Source of the DNA: an uncultured Pedobacter sp.
Lineage (GTDB): Bacteria > Bacteroidota > Bacteroidia > Sphingobacteriales > Sphingobacteriaceae
Direction: 5' to 3'
Length of the DNA stretch: 42,124 bases
Assembly: GCA_946478755.1 (NCBI GenBank)
Contig: CAMLDJ010000019.1
Coordinates: 1 to 42,124 of the forward strand
Shown here: in pieces, positions 7,637 to 15,261 of the stretch
How positions within the stretch are numbered: the first letter of the stretch is position 1
How the letters are laid out: each line of letters opens with the position of its first letter
The notes under the pieces: model-generated
Seen by the model: only the letters and a program-made list of their open reading frames with translations
Databases searched by the model: none
Told to the model about the DNA's origin: nothing
Made by a program: the position numbers and the translations under genes

Positions 7637-7677
7637 AAGCGGGGCCTGTCGCCAGACAGGTTCCGCTTTATTTTTTG
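7637..7677 (+). terminator. Plus-strand terminator in the leader of the FMN reductase gene
   Basis: A 14-bp stem (7637-7650 with 7655-7668, two G-U pairs) has the loop GCCA and is followed by TATTTTTTG. It lies 49 bases before the reductase start codon, so transcription starting upstream would be expected to stop before the gene unless the hairpin is overridden. Confidence 0.75.
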
Positions 7678-7725
7678 TGTCGAATTATATGGCTGTTTCA
7701 GCATTTGGTTTTGAGCAGAGTTATC

Positions 7726-8277
7726 ATGGACAAAAACGTAGTCGTTAAACCTCGGGTATTGGTAGTGATCGGAAGTGCCAGTAAGCAATCTTCTAATCTC
7801 AGGCTGATGGAGGCATTTCAGCAGCTCTCCGCAGCTGAGCTGGACCTGCGCATCGTAGATAACCTCGAGGAACTCCCACATTTTGATCCTATACTTACAG
7901 AGTCACAGCCGCCCCAGGTGGTTGATCTGCTAAAAGAAATAGAAACTTCAGATGGTGTTGTGTTGTGCACGCCTGAATACATTTTCAGCATTCCCAGCAG
8001 GCTGAAGAACTTACTAGAATGGTGTGTGTCAACGATTGTTTTCAATGATAAACCCGTAGGGCTGATCACGGCATCGGCAGATGGGCAGCGTGGACATGCT
8101 GAACTCCTGTTGATCATGCAGACCCTGGGCGCAAAATTGAGCGAAGGATCGGCCATGCTGATTAAAGGGATCAAAGGAAAGTTTGTGCCGGATGGAAAAT
8201 TGAAAGATCCGGAAACGGAGCGAGCACTTGTCAGTTTTCTGGAGGCTTTCAGGCAATTGCTGAGAAGCGAACTTTAA
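7726..8277 (+). CDS. NADPH-dependent FMN reductase family protein
   Basis: The 183-residue product begins with the flavodoxin-like strand RVLVVIGSASKQSSNLRL (the GSxxxxSxN phosphate-binding loop for FMN) and contains CTPEYIFSIPSRLKNLLEW, the conserved PEY-N-IP-LKN-W-D type segment of this family. The frame remains open 40 codons upstream, but that extension contains the terminator hairpin and does not look like protein, so I place the start at the ATG at 7726. Members use NAD(P)H to reduce quinones, azo dyes, chromate or free FMN; which applies here is unknown. Cytoplasmic. It diverges from the alpha/beta hydrolase. Confidence 0.88.
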   Translation: MDKNVVVKPRVLVVIGSASKQSSNLRLMEAFQQLSAAELDLRIVDNLEELPHFDPILTESQPPQVVDLLKEIETSDGVVLCTPEYIFSIPSRLKNLLEWCVSTIVFNDKPVGLITASADGQRGHAELLLIMQTLGAKLSEGSAMLIKGIKGKFVPDGKLKDPETERALVSFLEAFRQLLRSEL

Positions 8278-8442
8278 TCGTTCGCTATAAAATTTAACCC
8301 TCATGGCCTTGTAGTTCTAACTATAGTAATTTTGACCTAAGCCAAGATGATTTGTGTTAAGTTCCTTTCATTACATTTCAAAATGTTGCATCTTTAAATT
8401 GTCAAAGGCTCCTCCTAACAATTAAAAAACAATATACTATAG

Positions 8443-9861
8443 ATGAAACATGTATTAAAATTTGCTGTTCTGATAACACTGCTTAGCAGTTTCTTAGTGT
8501 CAAGCGCACAGACCGGCCGAAAGCCTAATGTAATTTTTATTCTCGCTGATGACCTTGGGTACGGAAATGTTCAAAGTTTCAATCCGAATTCAAAAATTCC
8601 AACTCCGAACCTGGATAAGCTGGCCGGAGAAGGCATTAAATTTACACGATTTTATTCCGGAAATACGGTTTGTGCACCCTCCAGGTGTGCTCTGATGACC
8701 GGCTTGACAATGGGACATGCCTGGGTACGCGGAAATGCTAAAGGTAAAGACGGTTTAGGTGCCTTGCGCGCTCAGGATACGACCCTTGTGGAAAGACTAC
8801 ATAACAATGGTTACAAAACAGGCATGTTTGGTAAATGGGGGCTTGGCGACCAGGACAGCAAAGGCGCTCCTCATTTGAAGGGATTTGATAGTTTTTATGG
8901 TTATTTAGACCAGTCACATGCCCATGATTATTATACCGACCGCTTATATGAGATAGTTGGGGGTAAAACCCTGGAAGTTCCAACAGATACCGCCAAATAC
9001 ACCGAAGATCTAATTGTAAATAAGGCGGTCGATTTTATTAATGAAAATAAAGAAAAGCCATTTTTCTTGTATCTGCCACTGACCCTTCCCCATGCTGAAC
9101 TGAAAGCTCCCGCTGAATTACTTAAGAAGTTTCAGAATGCCGACGGATCCAGCAAGTTTCAACCGGAAACTCCATTCGAGAAAAAGGGAAATTATGATAG
9201 TCAGGCGCAGCCGCATGCTACTTTTGCCGCGATGGTTAATAAACTGGATTCTGACGTTGGAAGAATCGTTGATCTTATTCAAAAACTGGGGCTGGAAAAT
9301 GACACTTACATATTCTTTACCAGTGATAACGGGCCGCATAAAGAAGGCGGGGCAGATCCGGTTTACTTCAATAGTGGTGGTCCTTTCAGAGGAGTAAAAA
9401 GAGATTTGTATGAAGGAGGGATCAGAGTTCCATTGATCGTCCGGGCGACAGGAAAGATAAGCGCAGGACAAACAGACGAATCAGCGTGGGCTTTTTGGGA
9501 TGTGTTGCCAACAATTGCCGAACTGACCGGTACCGCTTCTCCTAAAAACATAGACGGTTTATCGTTTTCACCGCTCTTGAATAGGAAAAAACCAATTAAA
9601 GCCCACGATTATCTTTACTGGCAATTCAATGAAGGTGGCTTGAAAGAAGCTTTGACTAAGGGCGACTGGAAATTAATTCGTTTCAAAAAGAAAGGATCTG
9701 CTGAAAAACTGGAACTCTATAACCTTAAGGATGATATTGGCGAGAAAAATGATGTGGCTATCAAAAATGCTAACATCGTCAAAGCGCTTTATGCTTTAAT
9801 GAAAGATGCTAAAACGCCTTCAGAGAACCCAAGTTTCGATTGGTCGGATATTGAAAAGTAA
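8443..9861 (+). CDS. Secreted sulfatase (type I, formylglycine-dependent, CxPSR)
   Basis: The 472-residue protein has a signal peptide (residues 1-22, ending SSAQ) and a complete arylsulfatase fold. The formylglycine motif CAPSR has Cys77, followed by the conserved LMTG. Metal ligands are visible at ADDLGYG (Asp36/Asp37) and TSDNG (about 296-299), and GKWGLG holds the usual active-site lysine region. The C-terminal subdomain (TKGDWKLIRF to YNLKDDIGEKND) is complete. It should hydrolyse sulfate esters from a sugar in the periplasm or outside, after maturation by an anaerobic-type maturase not in this window. It stands alone, 3.7 kb before PUL1, and may contribute to the same pathway. Confidence 0.92.
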   Translation: MKHVLKFAVLITLLSSFLVSSAQTGRKPNVIFILADDLGYGNVQSFNPNSKIPTPNLDKLAGEGIKFTRFYSGNTVCAPSRCALMTGLTMGHAWVRGNAKGKDGLGALRAQDTTLVERLHNNGYKTGMFGKWGLGDQDSKGAPHLKGFDSFYGYLDQSHAHDYYTDRLYEIVGGKTLEVPTDTAKYTEDLIVNKAVDFINENKEKPFFLYLPLTLPHAELKAPAELLKKFQNADGSSKFQPETPFEKKGNYDSQAQPHATFAAMVNKLDSDVGRIVDLIQKLGLENDTYIFFTSDNGPHKEGGADPVYFNSGGPFRGVKRDLYEGGIRVPLIVRATGKISAGQTDESAWAFWDVLPTIAELTGTASPKNIDGLSFSPLLNRKKPIKAHDYLYWQFNEGGLKEALTKGDWKLIRFKKKGSAEKLELYNLKDDIGEKNDVAIKNANIVKALYALMKDAKTPSENPSFDWSDIEK

Positions 9862-10098
9862 TAGAGCCTGGAGTTTCCTCAGGCTAATAACAGCTACTGC
9901 TTAGGCTGCTCTCCTTTTCTGTAAAGAGAAGGAGAGTAACTATGTGTAAACAGGGTGCAAACAGGGTCTAAACAGGGTGATAACAGGGTCGTTTATATAG
10001 TTTACACCTAGTTTACATATAGTTATAACAGTGTAAACTTCGGATTACAACCGAAACCTAATCGACCACCATTTGCTCAGTTCCAAATCATTAAGATT
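9862..10098. other. Repeat-rich intergenic region after the sulfatase
   Basis: This gap contains a small inverted repeat AGCCTG/CAGGCT (9865-9885) that may be a weak terminator for the sulfatase, a hairpin CTCTCCTT / AAGGAGAG (9911-9918 with 9929-9936), and two sets of 11-base repeats described separately. No gene is supported until the short reading frame at 10099. Confidence 0.6.
9948..10030. repeat. 11-base-period tandem repeats
   Basis: Four copies of (A/T)AACAGGGTNN start at 9948, 9959, 9970 and 9981, exactly 11 bases apart. They are followed by three copies of TAGTTTAC-like units at 9998, 10009 and 10020, also 11 apart, whose GTTTAC part is complementary to the GTAAAC of the first set. 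The region lies directly before the DUF6266-like remnant. The function is unknown. Confidence 0.8.
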
Positions 10099-10176
10099 AT
10101 GGCCGGAATTAAAAATGGAATATTAGGAGGATTTAGCGGCAAACGTGGACAGATATTGGCTACCCGTTGGAATTAG
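10099..10176 (+). pseudogene. N-terminal remnant of a DUF6266-like gene
   Basis: A 25-codon frame begins MAGIKNGILGGFSGK and then ends with TAG after ATRWN. From memory, the start (M-x-x-x-x-x-G-I/L-L/N-GGFSGK) is the hallmark N terminus of DUF6266 proteins, which are about 200 residues long and common in Pedobacter and Sphingobacterium. Everything after residue 25 is missing and the neighbouring minus-strand gene begins at 10201, so this is most likely the stump left by a deletion. It could alternatively be expressed as a micro-protein. The family assignment rests on the short motif only. Confidence 0.55.
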
Positions 10177-10200
10177 TCTTCAAAACCTCGGTCCCTTAAG

Positions 10201-10569
10201 CTACTGCCCTGGTATGCTGTAAAAGTATTGATCAGTGACGATTTTGCCATCCCTTACCTGATATACAGCAACTTCACTCATGGCCATTCTTCCATGTTCC
10301 TTATAGGTCACGTCCAGATCCATTACCACTGAAAAGAAACCGTCAGCAACAAGTGGTTCAGAGATGGATGCATTATGGATCTCATCAACGCTGTTTTCCC
10401 ATTGGATGGTTTTGTTTTTAACTGCTTCTTTACCCTCTGTAAGTTCCATTTGCGATCCTTTCGGTTCTTTACTTACTACATTGTCGGCATAAAGCTGGTC
10501 GATGGCTTCTTCGTTCTTGCCTTCGCGGCAAAGCTGTACTAATTTGTTAGCTACTTCCTGAGTATTCAT
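10201..10569 (-). CDS. SnoaL-like / NTF2-like family protein
   Basis: The 122-residue product starts at the ATG at 10569 (MNTQEVANKLVQLCREGK), which matches the usual N terminus of this group; the frame is open 16 codons further upstream, but the added residues look non-coding. The sequence fits a cone-shaped alpha+beta NTF2-like fold: N-terminal helices with ELY-type segment (DQLYADNVVSKEPKG), and the final strands EVAVYQVRDGKIVTDQYFYS. Such proteins may be small isomerases, hydrolases or ligand binders; no catalytic residues can be assigned. Cytoplasmic, probably monocistronic, lying downstream of the LacI gene on the same strand. Confidence 0.82.
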   Translation of the reverse strand: MNTQEVANKLVQLCREGKNEEAIDQLYADNVVSKEPKGSQMELTEGKEAVKNKTIQWENSVDEIHNASISEPLVADGFFSVVMDLDVTYKEHGRMAMSEVAVYQVRDGKIVTDQYFYSIPGQ

Positions 10570-10660
10570 ATACATATATTTAAGTGATAAATCTAAGTTC
10601 CTTAAATTCCACGACATAACAGTTCGGAAGATTTTATGTTTATGTTATCTTAAGATGAAC

Positions 10661-10681
10661 AGGTAAGGTGTTCCCTTACTT
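10661..10681 (-). terminator. Small hairpin at the 3' end of the lacI-type gene
   Basis: GTAAGG (10663-10668) pairs with CCTTAC (10674-10679) around a 5-base loop right at the LacI stop codon. There is no U-run, so termination would be weak and read-through into the SnoaL-like gene is possible. Confidence 0.35.
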
Positions 10682-11861
10682 ATGGGCGACTGGTCTTCGT
10701 TCTCAGACTACTTTCCCGGATAATCAGGTTGCCTTTCACAATCTTAGTCTGCACCACATGATTTTCCCCATTGATCAGGTGGTCCAGAAACATGTGGGCA
10801 ACTGTTTCCCCTATTTTATAGGTTTGAGGATTAAAAGAAGTGAGACCAGGTTCGATAACCTCGCCCATAGGATCGTTGCCGAAACCTGCTATCGCAATCT
10901 GTTCAGGTATTTTAATGCCTTTCTTTTTGAGATGGACCATAATCCTGATCGCGCCAATATCAGATATCGAAAAAATGGCATCGATAGTGGGATCCTTCTC
11001 AAGCGCCTGATCTACATGTTCCAGAATAGATTTAATGGTCAGATCAGTATTGCACACCAGTGTTTGATCGAAGGGAACGTTGTGCTTTTTTAGGGCTTTC
11101 TCATAACCTTCCTGTCGTTTCTTGCTGACATATAAATGTGCTGGTCCCGATATCAGGGCTATTCGCCGACAGCCTTCAGAAAGCAGGTGTTCTGTGACAA
11201 CGAAGGCCCCGTTTATATCATCAAGCAATACTTTTGAGGTATCCAGTTCTTCACAAACCCGGTCGAAATGTATGATGGGCACACCACTCTTTTGATGAAG
11301 TTTGATGTGCTCGAAGGTTTTGGTCTCCTTGGAATGGCAAATCAGAAGCCCATCTACCCAGTTGGTCATGAAAGCATGCGTATTGGCTACTTCAGTTTTA
11401 TGTGATTCTTTTGACTGGCTGATCATTACCTTGTAACCTGCTAAGGATGCTACTTTCTGGATCCCAGTAAGAATGGAAGAAAAGAAATAGGTTTCAATAT
11501 CTGGGATAATAACGCCGATCGTTCTGCTTTCACGCTTACTCAGGCTTTGAGCAAGGGTATTCGGCCTGTAGTTCAGCTCTGCCGCAATCTGTTTTACGGC
11601 CTTTTTTGTCTCAGCGCTGATATCCGGATGATCTTTTAAGGCACGCGACACCGTAGATACCGAGATACCGATCACTTTGGCGATATCAATAATGGTAGTG
11701 GCATGGTTTTTCCGCCGTTCCGGCTTGTCGTTGTCGCGCTGCTTGAACAACGTGAAATGGTAATTGCATTCCTTGCAAACGAAGCGCTGTTTCCCCCTAA
11801 TAAAACCTGCGCGGAGCACCGTTTCTTCTTTCAGACATTTGGCACATTTGACACGCGGCAT
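10680..11861 (-). CDS. LacI-family regulator with N-terminal zinc ribbon
   Basis: The 393-residue protein has two parts. Residues 1-40 form a zinc ribbon with C6-x2-C9 and C29-x2-C32 around GKQRFVCKEC, of the kind found at the N terminus of IS1-type and related transposases. Residues about 53-110 are the LacI helix-turn-helix and hinge (TTIIDIAKVIGISVSTVSRALK, then the YRPNTLAQSL hinge), and 111-385 form the periplasmic-binding-protein-like sensor (IGVIIPDIETYFF, GFGNDPMGEVIEPGLTSF). LacI proteins of normal length start directly at the HTH, so the ribbon is an addition. It is divergent from the PUL1 susC gene and is the likely sugar-responsive regulator of that operon; the effector is unknown. 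Confidence 0.93.
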   Translation of the reverse strand: MPRVKCAKCLKEETVLRAGFIRGKQRFVCKECNYHFTLFKQRDNDKPERRKNHATTIIDIAKVIGISVSTVSRALKDHPDISAETKKAVKQIAAELNYRPNTLAQSLSKRESRTIGVIIPDIETYFFSSILTGIQKVASLAGYKVMISQSKESHKTEVANTHAFMTNWVDGLLICHSKETKTFEHIKLHQKSGVPIIHFDRVCEELDTSKVLLDDINGAFVVTEHLLSEGCRRIALISGPAHLYVSKKRQEGYEKALKKHNVPFDQTLVCNTDLTIKSILEHVDQALEKDPTIDAIFSISDIGAIRIMVHLKKKGIKIPEQIAIAGFGNDPMGEVIEPGLTSFNPQTYKIGETVAHMFLDHLINGENHVVQTKIVKGNLIIRESSLRTKTSRP

Positions 11862-11934
11862 GATTCAGGTCCCTGTTTATTTAATTTCCAAGATAGGAGT
11901 TTTTAGCCGAAAAAAAATAAATAATTTTTGTGTA

Positions 11935-11976
11935 CCGCAAACGTATCCGCAAACGGTTGAGATAGAAAATCGTTTG
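11935..11976. promoter_or_regulatory. Candidate operator cluster between the LacI gene and PUL1
   Basis: CCGCAAACG occurs twice (11935-11943 and 11947-11955), 12 bases apart, and the complement CGTTTG follows at 11971-11976, so that CAAACG/CGTTTG form an inverted repeat with centres 21 bases apart, two helical turns. This spacing suits a dimeric regulator such as the divergent LacI protein. The assignment is inference from position and symmetry. Confidence 0.45.
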
Positions 11977-12085
11977 TTTATCAGGTCTAAAAGTTGCATT
12001 TTATTGACATATAAGCCTATTTTAGAACTATAAAACGATCTAATCATTTTTAGATACTATCTTAAAATGGATAGAAAATAATACA

Positions 12086-12118
12086 ATATAAACCAAATAT
12101 AAACCAAATATAAACCAA
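12086..12118 (+). repeat. Three perfect 11-base tandem repeats before the PUL1 susC start
   Basis: ATATAAACCAA is repeated three times without a gap (12086, 12097, 12108), ending four bases before the ATG at 12123. It sits in the 5' untranslated region where the ribosome would bind. The related sequence TAAACCAACTATAACC occurs once ahead of the PUL2 susC gene. Confidence 0.85.
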
Positions 12119-12122
12119 GAGT

Positions 12123-15100
12123 ATGAACAAAAAAATATGGAGATTTTTCATGGTAACGCTGTTGTGCCAGCTGGCGATTACCGTGTCGCAGGCACAGGAC
12201 TTGTTGACCATCCGGGGGCGGGTGCAGGACGAAAACTCAGCCCCTTTGCCCGGAGTAAGTGTCAAAATTAAAGACCTCTCTATCGGGGCAAGTACCGACG
12301 CAAATGGAAACTATACTTTACGCGTACCGGCAAGCGGGGGCCACACCCTGGAATTTTCTTTTGTTGGGTTTGAAAGTCAGCAATTGCAGATTTCAGCTGG
12401 TAGAACCGTATATGATATGCAGATGAAAGCAACCATGTCCGGACTGGATGAGGTTGTCGTGGTGGGATATGGTACGAGCAGAAAAGGGGATCTGACCGGA
12501 TCCGTAGGGTCTGTAAAGGTGGCCGATTTGCAAAAGGCACCCGTCGCCTCGTTTGACCAGGCCCTTGCAGGCAGGGTGGCTGGTGTACAGGTGTCGGCGA
12601 GTGACGGACAACCCGGAGATGGCTTGAATATTGTAATACGGGGTAATAATTCCATCTCACAGAGCAATGCACCATTATATGTGGTAGACGGTTTTCCGAT
12701 CGAAACTTCACTGAATACTTTATTGAACCCTTCAGAGATTGAATCGATTGAGGTACTTAAAGATGCTTCTGCTACCGCTATATATGGTGCCAGAGGGGCG
12801 AACGGTGTGATTATGGTGACCACCAAGAAAGGCGTAAGTGGTGAGCCTAAAATTGACTATCAGGGCTTCATAGGTATTCAGAATGAGGTGAAGCGCATGG
12901 ACATGATGAGCCCCTATGAGTTTGTAAAATATCAGCTGGACCTGGATCCAACGAGGTATACGCCCATCTATCTGGCAAATGGAAGAGACTTGGAAAGCTA
13001 TAGGGGCATGCCGGGCGTAGATTGGCAGGATCAATTGTTCCGCACAGCGTTAATGCACAACCATTCCATAGCGGTAAGGGGTGGAACTGAAAAAACTAAA
13101 TATTCCTTTTCCGGTTCCTTGCTGGATCAGGACGGTGTAATCCTGAATGGCGGCTTTAACCGGTATCAGGGCAGGGTAGTGCTGGACCAGGACCTAGGTA
13201 AAAAAGTAAAAGCGGGGTTAAACGTAAACTACAGTTCTTCCAAAAGCTATGGGACACAGGTAGGCGCGGCACAAGGAAGTCCGACATCAACATTGATGTA
13301 CAGCATTTGGGGCTACAGACCTGTTACAGGTGCTGACGATTCATCGTTGATATATGAACCGTTTGATCCGGATGTTGATCCAAATACGGATCTTAGATTC
13401 AATCCCTTGTTAACGGCGAACAACACTTTTAACCCGCAGGTGAACAATACAATATTGGCGAATACCTATGTGGAATACAATATACTTAGCAACCTGCGTC
13501 TGCGTGTTACCGCGGGTTTGACACGCTCACAAATTAATACCCAGCGGTTCAATAATTCAAATACCCAATCTGGTAATCCAATCAGTAGCGTTAATGGCGT
13601 CAACGGATCAATCACCAACTCTATCAGAAGCAACTACCTGAACGAAAATACGCTAACCTATTCGCCTAAACTGGGTAAAGACCATAAACTTACGCTGCTG
13701 GGAGGCTTTACTGCCCAAAAAGTCGATTTTGAAAGCTCGGGTTTTACTTCCATACAGATCCCTAACGAGGGGCTTGGCATGAGTGGGATTGATGAAGGAA
13801 TTATATCAAGGTCAGCATCAGAGCTGACCGATAATGCACTGGCTTCTTTTTTAGGAAGAATCAATTATGACTATCGGTCTAAGTATTTGCTGACCGCTTC
13901 CTTTCGGTCAGACGGTTCCTCTAAGTTTTCTGATGGTAACAAGTGGTCCTATTTCCCTTCCACCTCAGTAGCCTGGAGAATTACCGAAGAACCCTTTATG
14001 AAGTCGCTGAAGTTCTTGTCAAACGCGAAAATTCGGGGAGGTTATGGACAAACCGGAAATAACCGGGTGTCAGACTTCGCCTACCTTTCTTCCTATGCAA
14101 TTACTCCGGCTTCTGGTTATACGTTTAACAATGCACCTTTGCAGGGAATCATTCCTGATGCGCTGGGTACACGTGACCTGAAATGGGAAACTACCGAGCA
14201 GACTGACATTGGGCTGGATCTGGCTTTCCTGAAAAACCGGATCACGTTTACGACGGATTTCTACTACAAGAAAACAAAAGATTTGCTGCTCAATGCAAGC
14301 CTGGCTCCATCTATGGGCTACCTGAAAGGTTTTAAAAACATTGGTAAGGTATCTAATCAGGGATGGGAATTTACTTTGGATACAAGGAATATTGAGACCG
14401 ACAGGTTTAGTTGGTCGAGTAGCCTGAACATTTCATTCAATAAAAATAAAGTACTGCAGCTGAGTGGCGAGCAACCGAACCTGCAGACCAGCATCACCTG
14501 GGGGAATTTTAGTTCAGCCCCTTATATCGCGATTCCGGGCAGACCTATTGCCTTGTTTAACGGATATGTATTTGATGGGGTATACCAGTTTAGCGATTTT
14601 AACCAGTTGACTAATGGAACATATGAGTTGAAGCCGGAAGTGCCCAACAATGGCCAGCCCCGCACAGCTATACAGCCTGGTTACGTAAAATATAAAGACA
14701 TAGATGGTGATGGAGAAGTGAATGCCGACGATATCACAGTGATCGGCGACCCTAATCCGAAACATACAGGTGGCTTTTCTAACAATTTTACCTACGGTGG
14801 GTTTGACCTTAATGTTTTCTTCCAATGGTCATATGGCAATGATTTGCTGAATGTGAACAGAATTGTGTTTGAAGGTGCCGATGCCAGGAACTTTCTGAAT
14901 ATGTTCTCTTCTTTTGAAAACCGTTGGACACCTGAAAACCAAAGCAACACCTTGTACAGCGCCAATGGGGCCGGAGCAAGGGTCTACTCATCACGAATAG
15001 TTGAAGATGGGTCTTATCTGAGGCTGAAAACCCTGGCTTTGGGCTATACACTGCCTCAGAAACTGCTCCGTACTGCCGGCATTAAAAACCTGCGGGTATA

Positions 15101-15251
15101 TGCATCCGCACAGAATTTAATCACCTGGACGAATTACTCCGGCCCTGATCCCGAAGTATCGGTACGTCAGTCGGCGCTGACCCCTGGTTTTGACTTATCG
15201 GCTTATCCGCAAATGCGGACCATAACTTTTGGTTTGAACTTAACGCTTTAA
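12123..15251 (+). CDS. SusC/RagA-type TonB-dependent outer-membrane transporter (PUL1)
   Basis: The 1042-residue protein has a signal peptide (residues 1-24, ending VSQAQ), a carboxypeptidase-regulatory-like domain (about 28-105, TIRGRVQDENSAPLPGVSVKIK), the SusC signature DEVVVVGYG (about 111-119), the plug (KAPVASFDQALAGRVAGVQVS to YGARGANGVIMVTTKKG) and a 22-stranded barrel to the end. The last residue block, TFGLNLTL, is a typical outer-membrane C-terminal strand. It imports oligosaccharide fragments with TonB energy, working with the SusD encoded 10 bases downstream. Expression is probably set by the divergent LacI-type regulator. It is clearly related to the PUL2 SusC, with the plug region especially similar. 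Confidence 0.96.
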   Translation: MNKKIWRFFMVTLLCQLAITVSQAQDLLTIRGRVQDENSAPLPGVSVKIKDLSIGASTDANGNYTLRVPASGGHTLEFSFVGFESQQLQISAGRTVYDMQMKATMSGLDEVVVVGYGTSRKGDLTGSVGSVKVADLQKAPVASFDQALAGRVAGVQVSASDGQPGDGLNIVIRGNNSISQSNAPLYVVDGFPIETSLNTLLNPSEIESIEVLKDASATAIYGARGANGVIMVTTKKGVSGEPKIDYQGFIGIQNEVKRMDMMSPYEFVKYQLDLDPTRYTPIYLANGRDLESYRGMPGVDWQDQLFRTALMHNHSIAVRGGTEKTKYSFSGSLLDQDGVILNGGFNRYQGRVVLDQDLGKKVKAGLNVNYSSSKSYGTQVGAAQGSPTSTLMYSIWGYRPVTGADDSSLIYEPFDPDVDPNTDLRFNPLLTANNTFNPQVNNTILANTYVEYNILSNLRLRVTAGLTRSQINTQRFNNSNTQSGNPISSVNGVNGSITNSIRSNYLNENTLTYSPKLGKDHKLTLLGGFTAQKVDFESSGFTSIQIPNEGLGMSGIDEGIISRSASELTDNALASFLGRINYDYRSKYLLTASFRSDGSSKFSDGNKWSYFPSTSVAWRITEEPFMKSLKFLSNAKIRGGYGQTGNNRVSDFAYLSSYAITPASGYTFNNAPLQGIIPDALGTRDLKWETTEQTDIGLDLAFLKNRITFTTDFYYKKTKDLLLNASLAPSMGYLKGFKNIGKVSNQGWEFTLDTRNIETDRFSWSSSLNISFNKNKVLQLSGEQPNLQTSITWGNFSSAPYIAIPGRPIALFNGYVFDGVYQFSDFNQLTNGTYELKPEVPNNGQPRTAIQPGYVKYKDIDGDGEVNADDITVIGDPNPKHTGGFSNNFTYGGFDLNVFFQWSYGNDLLNVNRIVFEGADARNFLNMFSSFENRWTPENQSNTLYSANGAGARVYSSRIVEDGSYLRLKTLALGYTLPQKLLRTAGIKNLRVYASAQNLITWTNYSGPDPEVSVRQSALTPGFDLSAYPQMRTITFGLNLTL

Positions 15252-15261
15252 TTGTAAAGAC

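Larger units (their letters stand above)
7345..7725. other. Intergenic region between the divergent hydrolase and FMN reductase genes
   Basis: Apart from the inverted repeat and the two terminator hairpins listed above, nothing gene-like is seen in these 381 bases; frames that cross the hairpins are not protein-like. Confidence 0.6.
11862..12122. promoter_or_regulatory. Divergent control region of the LacI gene and PUL1
   Basis: The 261-base AT-rich region holds the candidate operators (11935-11976) and the tandem repeats before susC. On the minus strand TATCTTGG (11895-11888), one base off the TAnnTTTG consensus, could be the -7 element of the LacI gene. A convincing full promoter for susC was not found. 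Confidence 0.45.

Noticed and set aside
7606..7725. Upstream 40-codon extension of the FMN reductase frame
   Set aside because: It includes the hairpin and U-run; the conserved fold begins after the ATG at 7726.
7582..7881. 99-codon minus-strand frame across the FMN reductase start
   Set aside because: It crosses the terminator hairpin and overlaps a well-supported gene.
9948..10030. CRISPR array
   Set aside because: Units are 11 bases with no separate spacers and no cas genes are present.
10668..11093. 141-codon plus-strand frame
   Set aside because: It is antisense to the LacI gene, which has strong domain support.
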